Shown piece after piece: positions 34,150 through 43,945 of a stretch of 64,000 nucleotides of DNA. The notes beneath the pieces were generated by a model. That model was not told where the DNA came from. It saw nothing but the letters and a program-made list of their open reading frames with translations, and did no database searches. This DNA is from Neoceratodus forsteri. Taxonomy: Eukaryota; Chordata; Ceratodontiformes; Ceratodontidae. Made by a program: the position numbers and the translations under genes. The stretch lies in the NCBI GenBank assembly GCA_016271365.2, contig CM057459.1, forward strand, positions 818,273,001 to 818,337,000, read 5' to 3'. Each line of letters begins with the position of its first letter. The first letter of the stretch is position 1.

Positions 34150-35036
34150 CAACTAGCAAACAAGTATAAGTCCTTCATCCCGGTTTCTTGAATAGATCCG
34201 GTAACTTGGAGCAAGTTCACTCAGGCCAAGTCCGTGACGTATAACTGTAGACAGAGCCTCGACTGTAATCTTCAGGGTTGCAGGATATGTCATTTTGAAG
34301 GGATTGAAGCAGGGATCAATTTGGACACAACCTGATGGAAGGCAGCCCTCTTCTCCTCGTCTCCTTGGAGATCTTGAGCGATTCACGGTTTGGATGACCC
34401 CACAGGATCTCCTTGTGCTCTCTTGCTTTTAGGAAAACATGCTGCGTTCCAAATAGCTTAAAAATTTAACAATTATGGGCCGTGGAGTGGAACCTGGTGG
34501 GGGTCTGGGCCGTAGGGACCCGGTGGGCACGCTCCAGATGGTATAGGGAGCTTATTGGCGAGGGCCCAACCACCTTCACTAGAAACTTTTGAAGGAAAGC
34601 AAGAATGTCAGGCCCTTCCTCCAATTCAGGCAGACCAAATATCAGCAGATTGTTTCTGCGGTTACGTCCTTCAAGGTCTTCAACTTTGTTTTGCAGCTTC
34701 TTAATTTGTTGTCTCAGGTCGTCTACCGTACCCTCCGATCTGTCCTGCCTTCTTTCCACCGAGAATACCCTGGCCTCGACATCCTCAACCCTAGTGGAGA
34801 CTGACGATAAATCTGAACATAGCGACTTCATCTCAGCTGCGAGATCCTTCAGGATGTCTTTAATAGGGCTGAGTTCATGCATGAACTTATCTTCAGTTAA
34901 GGGAAGGGCCGCTGTTGCTTTGTCCTCAGCCCGTTCAGGCTTACCCGGTCCTTGATTCCTTTGTTTTTTAGCCGCTTTGTTCGGAGAGGCAGGAGGGGGT
35001 GTGCTTAACTGGGGCCTGCTTCATATCGGCCTCCAT
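34150..35036 (-). pseudogene. L1-like ORF1: coiled coil, RRM-like and C-terminal domains
   Basis: ATG near 35036 (MEADMKQAPVKHTP), frameshift, then a charged region (GKPERAEDKATAALPLTEDK). From 34882 an open frame holds heptad-rich coiled coil (about SLCSDLSSVSTRVEDVEARV to IKKLQNKVEDLEGRNRR) followed by the RRM entry RRNNLLIFGLPELEEGPD and the region YHLERAHRVPT. After frameshifts near 34470 the C-terminal domain continues with RRGEEGCLPSG and MTYPATLKITVEALS (34165-34290). This is the domain order of the L1 ORF1 RNA-binding trimer (Transposase_22 family) and differs from the zinc-knuckle ORF1 of the 19.4-26.6 kb LINE. Confidence 0.85.
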
Positions 35037-35226
35037 CTCCCCGCAAAATCGCACTAACCCCAGGACCAATAAGAGGAACAGCATTTGTACAGGTAAGTGA
35101 TTCTCCTCCGGTAACAATCTGGGCAATTAGCGATCGCGATTTAAGAAAAAAAGCGCTAAAACGGCGACGAGAGGGGGGAGCTCCAAGCCCATGCAGCCGT
35201 CTAGACAGACGCCATCACGTGACCTA

Positions 35227-36060
35227 TAACTCAGCTTATATGCTGTGCCCGCTTTGGCAGTACCATCACCGGCCAGACCCCCAGCCTAGCAGCACTGGGT
35301 GCTCTGGGGAACCGAGAGCAGGAGCGAGACAAGCGGTGGTCCTGGAGCTCTGCTAGCACTCCGAGATGGGAAACAGAGCCGGGGGGGACGAGAACCCACG
35401 CCGCACAGTCGGATCACTGTGGACCTGCGAAGGGTGAGAGGCGATGCAAGACAGCTCGGTTAACTTTTGTTTGGTAGAAGCTCCCGGTCACAGCAACACA
35501 CTGCAGGGCAGACCGGGCAGCATCATGCAGAGAGCACCTGGATGCCGCCGCTGCCGGATGACTGTCCCGGAAGCAGCAGGAAGTGACAGTGACCGAGATG
35601 CACAGTGCGAGTCCAGCGCTGCTCTGAGCAGTGGAACCCTGCACGGCAGACCTCCCACTGCGGGTATGACGAGAATGCCCACACCAAAGTCTCCAGAAGA
35701 GGCACAGGACTGTTGGCTGCCCACCTCCGCGCCACTATACGGACAGTCGCTAATCATCAGATCAGTATGTATGTAATGTTGTACAGCGTTCTGTGAAAGT
35801 GCAGTAACAGTTTGAAAAGTTCTCACTGCCTCCGCCTCTTATTGTTTTCCTGTCACAGTGGGCCCCCTCCACATCCCTCCACCGATGCGCGGCCCATGTT
35901 ACAAGCACATTAAGCCACTCCATCGGTGGCATCTAATGCGATTGATGCATGGGGGGCCGGGGGGGTGGCCCTCGGCCTTCCTCCTCAGACCACCACCGCC
36001 CCCCCTTCCCATGCATCAATCCAGCATTAGATGCCACCTTCGTCGTGGCTTAATGCTTAC
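35227..36060 (+). mobile_element. Non-autonomous Crypton-like element, copy 2, 3' segment
   Basis: Begins with the duplicated TAACTCAGCTTATAT, continues GCTGTGCCCGCTTTGGCAGT and ends TTAATGCTTAC. Near-identical to copy 1, with most differences at CpG sites (for example GCGGGC/GCGAGC, GCCGTG/GCTGTG, ACCGTC/ACCATC). The 3' hairpin spans 35899-36060, with a longer loop than copy 1. Restored length without the LINE is about 883 bp. Confidence 0.85.
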
Positions 36061-36640
36061 TTGGTTCTCAGATTTCTATGACAAGGCTATTTGATAATAG
36101 ACTGAATTGCTGCAAATAGGTACTTGTTTTTTCAAGTGACCAACAGATACCAAATATCAAAACTGAAAACAAACTGCCAAACAGGAAACACTAATTTTTA
36201 CAAAATTTTCTTTCAGGAATTGCTCTCTATTGTTTACAGATTAAAAACTAGCTTAATTTCTTGTGAGCAAAAGCAAAGGGGCCTGGTGCTCGCCCTGCAG
36301 TGTGTGTGCTGCACTAGCATCACTAGGCTGGGATAGGGATATTCAGATTAATTGCCTCACTGCTAACACCTCTGAATATTGGGCTGTACTGGCACAGTGC
36401 AAAAGCATTATGCAGGCATAGCACAAATAGCACTGACATAATGCAATGCACTTGCACAGCACTGAATATAGCGCTGAACACAGTGGACAGCTGTGAGTGT
36501 GAGGAGGACATCAATGAACCCTCACACAACACAGCAGCATATGTATCAAAAATAAACTTTACTGTAGCAAAAGGGCAACAGGCCATAAAACAAATCAAAA
36601 CAAAATAACTACAACATCATAGTAATGCTACTAGCAACAA
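36061..36640. other. No gene recognised
   Basis: Contains TATTCAG-type and GGGCTGTACTGGCACAGTGC blocks (36346-36410) that weakly resemble sequence near 46200-46320 in inverse orientation. They could be part of the left end of the Harbinger element inferred from the transposase at 45.1-46.0 kb. No coding motif. Confidence 0.3.
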
Positions 36641-37150
36641 CAGTAACAAAAGGAAAAGGGCAACCACCCTTTTAAAGGTAGGAAACGAAACAAAAAGGGC
36701 AACCACCTGTATAAGGGGGGCTGAAGCAAAGCAAAAAGAGCAATTGCCTGTATACATGGGAAGTGAAATAAAACAAAAAGGGCAACTATCCATTTAAGGG
36801 GGGGTGGCAAAGCAAAAAGGGCAACTGCCCATATAAAGAGGATTGAAACAAAAGAAAAAAGGCAGCAACCTATAGAAATGGGAGGCAAACAAAAACAAAA
36901 GGGCCAATTGCACATATAAAGGGAAGGTGAAACAAAATAATAAGGGCAACTGCTTATCAGGAGAAAAGGGGGAACTAAGGCATAAGAGTACCCACCCATA
37001 TAAAGGAGCAGGTGGTGGAAAACAAAAGAAATTGGGCACCCGTTTATGAAAATAAAACAACAGGGCAGCTGCCCATTAATAAATGTTTAAACTTAAAAAG
37101 CACAAGCCCATTAACATGAACTAATGAATAACAGGCATCCACCCATTACA
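36640..37150. repeat. Minisatellite, roughly 50-60 bp unit
   Basis: About nine degenerate units built on AAACAAAAAGGGCAACTGCC followed by CATATAAAGGGRGGTGAA. Units start near 36652, 36692, 36735, 36772, 36812, 36858, 36896, 36941 and 37040. The minus-strand ORF of 122 codons is a by-product of the repeat. Confidence 0.85.
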
Positions 37151-39780
37151 ACATTTAAACATTAAACGCCCCATCAAAGGATTGCAGCTGGTGGTGGTGG
37201 TGGCTGCTGGCACACTTCCCTTACAAATGCTGCTGGCAATCCTGAATTATGCTGGTAGAGCTGGCAACCTCATGGATGCAGTCCCTCACCTTCTGCAGTA
37301 TCAGGCACAGCAGGGAGACCCTTTTCCTAGGGGGTCATTCTGGCTGTTGGTCAGGGCTGCATGCCTCTGATCCATGCTGGCTCTTGCATCCCTCTGGTTA
37401 CGTATGAAAAGAAATACACTAAACTCAGCCAGACGTGCATACAAGACAAGGAACACAATGTGGTATAATGTGCATAACGGAAGTACAAGCAACAAACACA
37501 TGGACCACACATAGGTGGAGGAAGTTAATCTGCTAGCTGCTTTAGAATGTGCGTGGCGTACCAGAGACAGCATTGTGGATCTGAGCAGTAGAGGACTGCA
37601 CATACTGTAAGTGTGCCCTGTTGCAATGAAGAATGACCAAAATGTGCAAGGGATGCATGACACTGGCAGGTATGCCATATGTGTGAATGCAGCACAAGCA
37701 AGACCTTATAGGCAAGTGTTTAGGAGCTGCACACATACACTCAGCGGTCTGCACACCAGCAATTCAGCATGCAGGTCAACACAGTTGTACAAAGCAACAG
37801 ATATCTATAAGCCACTCTGATGGGCTGCAATGGCAGACCCAGACACACATATGGTACACACAGTACAGCTGCATACAGATAGGGCCTTCACACAGCACTG
37901 TATGCAGCAGCCAGGATAACATGTACATGCAGCAGTGCTGTACACGGTGGGCACTTTCCACACTGTACTGTGGTCAGCAAACAACACCGGTGTGGGACGC
38001 AGAGCTGCCCTGAGGCACCCCGGTCCCAGCAGACACAGGTCCCACTCTACATACAGTTTTTACACTCATACATTGCCAGTGCAGAACAATGGCCCAGTAA
38101 AGACCCAGTTATGTCCAAATGTATTCATGGCCTGCCTTTGTACAATAGAATAATCATACTCTGGTCATCACTGTGTTGGTTAGACACCACCAACTATGCA
38201 TCACAATGTTAGTTATATATAGTGAGGTGCATATAATGCTCACCAATGCCCCTCTTATCGCAGACCCTATGCCACATAAGCCAGGATCTGTTGAGTTGCA
38301 ATGCCATGATATCCTGTGGATATGGCATTTGAGATTGCACTGTTGCAGGAAAACTGGCATGGGTGCTGTGTGGGGTACTGGTACAACACTGGCCAATGCC
38401 TACCTCCATCAGATATGCATACATAGTCCTGACCATGTGGCACAACAGACCTGACCAAGAATGATGGTCATACCAAGTGTGGCTGTGATCATTACCACCA
38501 AATCCCTGGTGCAGTAGGTCAGTGGGTCAGTAGCACAGGTAACATGCCATTGGAATAATGCATGCCAAGGCACAATACACACACACACACACACACACAC
38601 TCACACACCAGCAGCATGCCTGATGCAAGGACATGGACAACAGTAGATTGCACATTTCATGACACACCAAAGTGTCAGAGGTGGGACAATGCCCCAATGG
38701 CTGGATGAGTGTCCCCACCCACAACTGTGTAGGTATTGCCCCCACAGGCATGCATGCAACATGGTAAAGAACACATGGACATCTGTTTCCAAAGCAAGAA
38801 GCATGCAGTATATAGTAGTATATAAATACAACCCAGAGTGCAAAACACGCAATGCAAGGTACCTATGAGGACAAATGTCCTCAACCGTCCCTCTGCAGCC
38901 TGGCCAAGCTGGGCCCCATCACAGCCTGGTGTTTCCTCCCACTGTTGTTGGTCCTGGTGGCACCGTTGCTGCTCCCTTGCCCTAGCTTGACCCTGCTGGT
39001 CCCTTTTGTCTTTAGAGGAGGACAACGGAGACATGATCAGTTGTATTCAGAGGAACACATGGCACAGTACAATAAACCCTAAACTGTGTACACCCATAAA
39101 TCAGTACTATGCACCAGCAGACACATGTGCCTCATGTGGATGGAAAGGATCATGCATGGCCACATCTTTCCATTGTGCAAAGCCATGACATTTCACACAG
39201 ACAGGTGTGCCATGGCCCAGGAAAATCCTAATGGTACATTCTATTGTTGTAGCTATGGCCTAGCACAGTGTATGAGAATCCTGGAGATGCTCAAATTCAG
39301 CCATCCTCACCACTCCATCCAAGATCCCATTCAGTGTCAGCTACTGGCCATGTACACCTCACAGAATGCAGGTCTCATACAACAGGGGCACAGGAAGCAT
39401 ACCTGCGCAACAGTAGGGGTGCACACTGTACCGTAGGTATAGCCAAACACAGTGACCAAGCCAAGAGTGGCACAACATGTGCAATATAAAATTACACCAT
39501 GCATTACATGGCATAGGTGTGCCAAAACACATACATGGATGGTGTACATGAAAGAGGGCGGTGCCTCTGCAAAATTTCATTGGGTACGTGGCTACATGTA
39601 GACCACATGTTACATTACAAAGTTATCCACCCTGACACAAACCATGCCACTGCATTAGCACACAAACTTGCTGCCATGGCAGGTGCAAGCGTAAGAGATC
39701 CACATTGGATCCTGTAATGTATGGGGCACTGGGGACATCTATTATGACAGTGGTCCCATACACACTCATTGGTAAGATCA
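37151..39780. other. TG/CA-rich stretch without recognised gene; (CA)n at 38577-38602
   Basis: Dense in TGCACA/TGTGCA-type words, giving many ORFs of 60-120 codons on all frames. None shows a domain. A (CA)n run sits at 38577-38602. The stretch may be internal sequence of the Harbinger element or an old satellite-like region. Confidence 0.4.
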
Positions 39781-39859
39781 GACTATACAGTGAAGCAGGT
39801 CCCATATGGTAGAGGGGAACAACTGGAATACACAGGTTCAGGGCACATATCGTCAGCGA

Positions 39860-40245
39860 CAGTACTCAGAAGGTATATTATCATAGAAACAACACTGTAC
39901 ACAGGACACCACCCAAACCATAAATAGAGCCATCTGTACTCACCTGGCCTTGGCACAGTGTCACTCTCCACCATCAGCCACAGTTGTTGCAGGCAGAGTT
40001 GCTCCCTCCATTGAAGGTCATTGTACCTGTGGTGACACTGGTCACCGGTGAGTGTGACCCCTGTTCTGTAGAGAGATGCCTCCCCACAGATGCCCACACT
40101 TCACACTGGGCTGATCACCTTTAGCCACTTGCCCAGTAATTGGTCCTCACTGGGCTCCACCAGGTTCACCAGGTGGGCTATCTCTGCTGTCAACCACCAT
40201 TGGTCCCTCTGCTGTACAATCCTTCTCCTTCTTCTAGACAGTTTG
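39860..40245 (-). pseudogene. Possible Myb/SANT-like protein remnant (Harbinger accessory ORF)
   Basis: The minus strand from about 40245 reads RRRRIVQQRDQWWLTAEIAH, then LVNLVEPSEDQLLGKWLKVI, a TGA stop, and in the same frame YRTGVTLTGDQCHHRYNDLQ. Trp, VN and the QC-x2-RYNDL pattern resemble the Myb/SANT-like DNA-binding proteins encoded next to PIF/Harbinger transposases, which help bring the transposase to the DNA ends. Supported by the Harbinger transposase on the same strand 5 kb away. The insert between the Trp-rich part and RYNDL is longer than expected, so the call is tentative. Confidence 0.35.
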
Positions 40246-40739
40246 CTATCCTGCCTGGTCCAAGCCCTCATGCCAATCTAGTGACAGTTTCCTGGCTGTA
40301 TGGGAGTAGCCTTTCCATTTGTGCAACGCATTTCACTGTTAGCACTGTACTAATGTCAATTACTGCTGCACAATGCATGCTTCTAGGGAGTGGCTCATAC
40401 ACATGGTGTACATGCATAGACAAGTGCTGCACATGAACAATGCAATTGCGTATCATCAAAGCATGCTTGTTGCGCTGTATGATGGCATTGTCCACATGGT
40501 ATAACATCATGTCGGCACTGCATATGGACATATGTACTACCAATCCACTAGTACCTCTCCCTGCAGTCCTCTTGACAATGCCATTGTGCTGCACTAGTCT
40601 CTTCCTGTGTGTGTGTCCCCATCATTTCTCTCGCTCACCCTCCTTTCCCCTAACTGCCCTCTCTGGGCAACCCCCTGTTATTCCTCCTAGTTGTTGCATC
40701 TTTGTCATCGCTGACTTATGTATTTGATTTATGCAAATT

Positions 40740-40845
40740 GCTGCAGTTCTACTTATTTTGACATGGAATCTTTGTAAAAGAGCCTCGGCTCAAAGGTATT
40801 TGTAATCCTAGACTTAAACAATTAAATTCAATTAATTAAAACATA
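40740..40845 (+). mobile_element. Retroposon 3' tail, sense
   Basis: TGGAATCTTTGTAAAAGAGC, then GCTCAAAGGTATTTGTAATC, CTAGACTTAA and an AT-rich tail (ATTAAATTCAATTAATT). The same block in inverse orientation is at 61598-61668, so this is a dispersed LINE or SINE 3' end. The family is not named. Confidence 0.6.
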
Positions 40846-41198
40846 TCACTAGTGCAATATCAGTGCTAGCACTATCACAGTATCAGTGCTAGCACTAGCA
40901 CAAATATGATAACACCTGGGGCAAAACTGCAGTGTTCAAACATTGTATGCAAATTAGCTAATTTCACATTCCAAGGGCAAAATCTATATTAGCAAGTCAT
41001 TACTGGGATGTGTTCATTCATTTGCATATCTCATTGTGCCTGGACAATATAAAATGAGCAAAGGTCACCACATAAATTCCACAGAGGAAGTGCAGATTGA
41101 TAGATGTACAGTAAGTGTATTCTGGAAGAGCCTAGAATAGGGAAGTGGTGATCATAGCATTTTGTAACACGGCATTATTGAGAGCTGTATCAGGGCGG
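40846..41198. other. Non-coding, GTGCTAGCACTA-rich
   Basis: Two copies of ATCAGTGCTAGCACTA near 40866 and 40891, and other short palindromic GCTAGC words. Similar words (AGCTAGCGCTAGTG) occur at 46205-46225. These could be sub-terminal repeats of the Harbinger element. Confidence 0.3.
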
Positions 41199-41232
41199 CA
41201 TGCGATAGGTGAGATGGCATCACGTGATGCAG

Positions 41233-41272
41233 GAGCAACACGACATTATGAGCTGATAATGCCATGTTGCTC
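41233..41272. repeat. 5' terminal hairpin of Crypton-like element
   Basis: GAGCAACACGACATTAT pairs with ATAATGCCATGTTGCTC around a 6-nt loop (GAGCTG); 15 of 17 positions pair. The two non-autonomous copies have a hairpin of the same form at the same distance from the end. Confidence 0.85.
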
Positions 41273-41724
41273 TTGCAGTAGCCACGGTAGCCACTGGGCC
41301 CCAAATAGCGCTGTCTCCACCCAGCGGTGGCGAGAGAAAGAAGGACACAGGCAGCGAGGAGCCAGACTGTACCATAGGCATGGAGCGGGGACAGCTAGAG
41401 AGGACACACATAGGCAGACGGACGTAGGGAGCCGTAGTCACTGTAGGGAAGAAGCAGATGGCAGTGCAGTTCAGTTTATGTGCACCAATGGATGTGGAAG
41501 CATGGACCGATATGCAGTTTAGCAACGACCTGGAATCCGGTTGCAGCGGAAGACCAGATGGAGGGAACGTGCCAGAGGGGTGAGGAGATCTGCTGCCAAA
41601 GAAGAGAGCTGCTAAGCTGAGGCATGTCAGCAGCCCCTGGGGCAGCAGTGAGGATCTGCAGAACACGCAGGATGAAGTGCAGAGCAGCCCAGGAGAGAGC
41701 TGCGAGAGCCAAAGACATGTCAAC

Positions 41725-43395
41725 ATGTCACAGAAAGAGCTGGATCACTTGGAGAGCAGAAAGGTGGAGCAGAACACCATGAAGAACACACAGTGGGCAT
41801 GTAATGTCTTTTCTGACTGGCTCAGATCCAAAAAAATGTCAGTAGACATAGGGACAGTGTCAGTTGACAGGCTGAGTACTATTCTGAGGGAGGTCTGTGA
41901 GAGCAGAGGATGGGCAGCAGTACAGCATCAGCTCGTTCTGTGGGCTGACAGCAGGGCTCAACAGGTACATCAACAGCATCGAGGTCAGGAGAAATATCAA
42001 TATAATGGCTGATCCCCCGCTTTCAGACAGCGAACAATGTCTTTGTTGCTGTTGTTAAGCAGTATAGGAGGCAGGGCAAAGACACCACCAAGCACCACCC
42101 AGCAATCAGAGAGGAGGACCTGGAGAGAATAAGAGACCCTCAGCGCCTCAACCCAGAAACAGCACAGGGGCTTGTGAAGAGGCTCTGGTTTGAGCTGCAG
42201 CTAGGGCTTGCGAGAAGAGGACGGGAGGGGTTAAGGGAGCTGACACAGACATCATTTCACATTGCAGAGGATGACATGGGTCAGGAGTATATCACCCTGT
42301 CATTCAATGAGGCAACAAAAAACCATGGCTGGCTAGAGGAAAGGAACAGAGAGGCACTCAGAGGTGTGCTCTACTTGCAGGGAGACTCCAAGGACTGCCC
42401 AGTAGCACTCTTTAAAGAAGTACATCAGCCAGTGCCCCACGTCTGCACCTGCGTTCTACCTGTACCCCATTAAACAAGCACAGAGCCTCCTAGACCACAA
42501 GGAAGTGTGGTACTCTAGGCAGCCGATGGGCAGAAATTTCCTCGGTGAAATGATGGCAAAGATATCAGAGGAGGCAGGGCTCAGCAGGCGCTATACAAAC
42601 CACAGCGTCAGGAGTACTGCTTTTCAGATGCTGTCCCAGGCAGGAGTGCCCACCCGCAAGATCATGTCTGTCACAGGGTACAGGTGTGAGAGCAGCATTC
42701 AGAACTATTGGTCACCCACACAACAAGGCAGGGAGAGATGGTCAAGCATCCTGTCTGTCCCAAAGCCAAGGTGTGGCCAGCCAGCAACCCCCCTGGGCAG
42801 CGCGAGCCACGAGCCGACCAACTGTCACACCCAGTGCCACCCTGCAGTAGACAGCATAGATGACAGCCTCATACTGCAGTACTGCTTCACAGACGGACAT
42901 GCAAACGAGGCTGGGGGCAGGGAGCGTGACACAGCACAGCAGGAAGCAGCAGGCACTGGATGGCACACCCAGAGAGCCCCTGAGGTGGGCATAAGAGCTA
43001 CTGGGTGGCAGGCCCAGCCCAGCACCAGCCATGGTGCAGAGATCCACATGCAGACACGGAGCAATGAGGAGGAGGCATGGGGATACAGGAACACACAGAA
43101 CCCTCGCTCCACCAGCAAACTGGGCACACGCCAATGGGACGCATCGGACGCCGCAACAAAGCGCCCGGGAGAGCACAGTCGAACACATCAGGAGGCAGCA
43201 CCACCAAAGCAGAGATCCACTCGCCCAGAACCAGAGGAACAGCATGAGCCAGGAAGCAGCGCTGGGGGCCTCGCAAGAGGAGCACCAACATCCGGCTACG
43301 CATTCAGCTGCCAAAGTTTTACCGTACATGGGACTGTGATTTTCAACTATGTTGTGACCGGGAGCCAGGGGAAGCCCACTGGACATCACCAGTAA
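41725..43395 (+). pseudogene. Crypton-type tyrosine recombinase (DUF3504-like), frameshifted
   Basis: The chosen ATG (41725) opens MSQKELDHLESRKVEQNTMK. The N-terminal helical core-binding part (NTQWACNVFSDWLRSKKMSV, VDRLSTILREVCESRG) shifts frame near 41940 (next frame: GLTAGLNRYINSIE). From 42021 a frame open to 42473 holds QTANNVFVAVVKQYRRQGKD and the catalytic core: box-I arginine in LGLARRGREGLREL (42205-42240), lysine candidate in NEATKNHGW (42305-42330). A second shift near 42412 leads to [20 protein letters not shown], then HxxR in [14 protein letters not shown] (42595-42635), [13 protein letters not shown] (42674-42712) with nucleophile Tyr. The usual His of box III is Tyr here (TGYR). 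The C-terminal 220 codons are low-complexity, Gln/Thr/His-rich. Related domains occur in domesticated vertebrate genes of the ZMYM2, QRICH1 and KCTD1 type. Confidence 0.8.
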
Positions 43396-43691
43396 GGGAG
43401 CAGAGGTATGTAATCATGCCGCGGCGAAGGGTGCAGGCAAAGCAGCGAGGCACTGTGAACACACCCACTAAGTGGCGCACCCGGCATACAAATGAGGGGC
43501 TCCCGAATGGGGCACAAGTCACGACCAGGGGAACTGCGGTCCTCCGAGGCAGGCAGTGACGGAAACGGCCGCTCCGAGGCACGGGAGATCTGATCAGAAT
43601 GCCAGGCTAAGAACTATCTCCCTGTACAGCGACACCAACTTTGAGACACATCTGTGTATAAGAGAGCACTGTGATCGGATCTGACAGTAAC

Positions 43692-43697
43692 AATAAA
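43692..43697 (+). promoter_or_regulatory. Poly(A) signal AATAAA of the recombinase gene
   Basis: Lies about 300 bp after the stop and is followed by a GT/T-rich stretch (TTGCCGGTGTCTTTCTTGTC), as expected for a cleavage site. It is the only such signal between the stop and the 3' hairpin. Confidence 0.6.
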
Positions 43698-43786
43698 GAT
43701 CAGACAAATTTGCTTACTTGCCGGTGTCTTTCTTGTCACTCAGTTTGCACAGTGTGTCCCCTGGGCCAGCATTGAACTTCTCCGTC

Positions 43787-43945
43787 TTACAAGCGCATTA
43801 ATCCCCACTGAAGGTGGCATCTAATGGTAGTTAATGCATGGTAGAGGCCGCTGGCCATCCTCAGCCTCCGGCCTTGGTCCACAACGGCCCCTACCATGAA
43901 TTAACTCCCCATTAGATGCCGCCTTCAGCGGGCATTAATGCTTAC
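43787..43945. repeat. 3' terminal hairpin of Crypton-like element
   Basis: The left arm GCATTAATCCCCACTGAAGG, then TGGCATCTAATGG and GTTAATGCATGGTAG, pairs with the right arm CTACCATGAATTAAC, CCATTAGATGCC and CCTTCAGCGGGCATTAATGC. Arms are about 58 bp around a GC-rich loop of about 40 bp. Confidence 0.9.

Larger units (their letters stand above)
28615..35226 (-). mobile_element. L1-like LINE, apparently full length, antisense
   Basis: A 6.6-kb insertion flanked by an exact 15-bp target duplication TAACTCAGCTTATAT (28600-28614 and 35227-35241). The minus strand carries a GC-rich 5' UTR (35226-35037), ORF1 (about 35036-34150), a spacer of about 1.3 kb with no recognisable domain, ORF2 (about 32816-29293) and a 3' UTR of about 680 bp ending AATAAAATTCAAATTTCAAA at 28615. 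Frameshifts in both ORFs show it is no longer active, but both ends and the duplication are intact. Confidence 0.93.
41199..43945 (+). mobile_element. Crypton-like tyrosine-recombinase element (autonomous type, decayed)
   Basis: A 2.75-kb element with a 5' hairpin at 41233-41272, one long gene for a tyrosine recombinase (41725-43395, broken), a poly(A) signal AATAAA at 43692-43697, and a 3' hairpin at 43787-43945 ending TTAATGCTTAC. It has no reverse transcriptase, no LTRs and no terminal inverted repeats at the extreme ends, which fits Cryptons and separates it from DIRS/Ngaro elements. The 5' end is placed at GCGATAGGTG by comparison with the non-autonomous copies at 26782 and 28551. No target duplication is evident. 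Confidence 0.75.

Noticed and set aside
36640..37150. CRISPR-like array
   Set aside because: Units vary in length and sequence, with no constant repeats separated by unique spacers; an animal minisatellite fits better.
37182..40097. Many 60-120-codon ORFs in the TG/CA-rich stretch
   Set aside because: All frames on both strands are similarly open, which points to low stop-codon density from composition, not to coding.
40740..40845. Host gene polyadenylation site
   Set aside because: The same block occurs inverted at 61.6 kb, so it is a dispersed repeat end.
42742..43389. 215-codon minus-strand ORF
   Set aside because: It is the antisense shadow of the recombinase C-terminal region, Cys/Leu/Val-rich as expected from the sense Gln/Thr/His-rich bias.
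41199..43945. DIRS/Ngaro retrotransposon
   Set aside because: These also use tyrosine recombinases, but no reverse transcriptase, RNase H or split direct/inverted terminal repeats are present.
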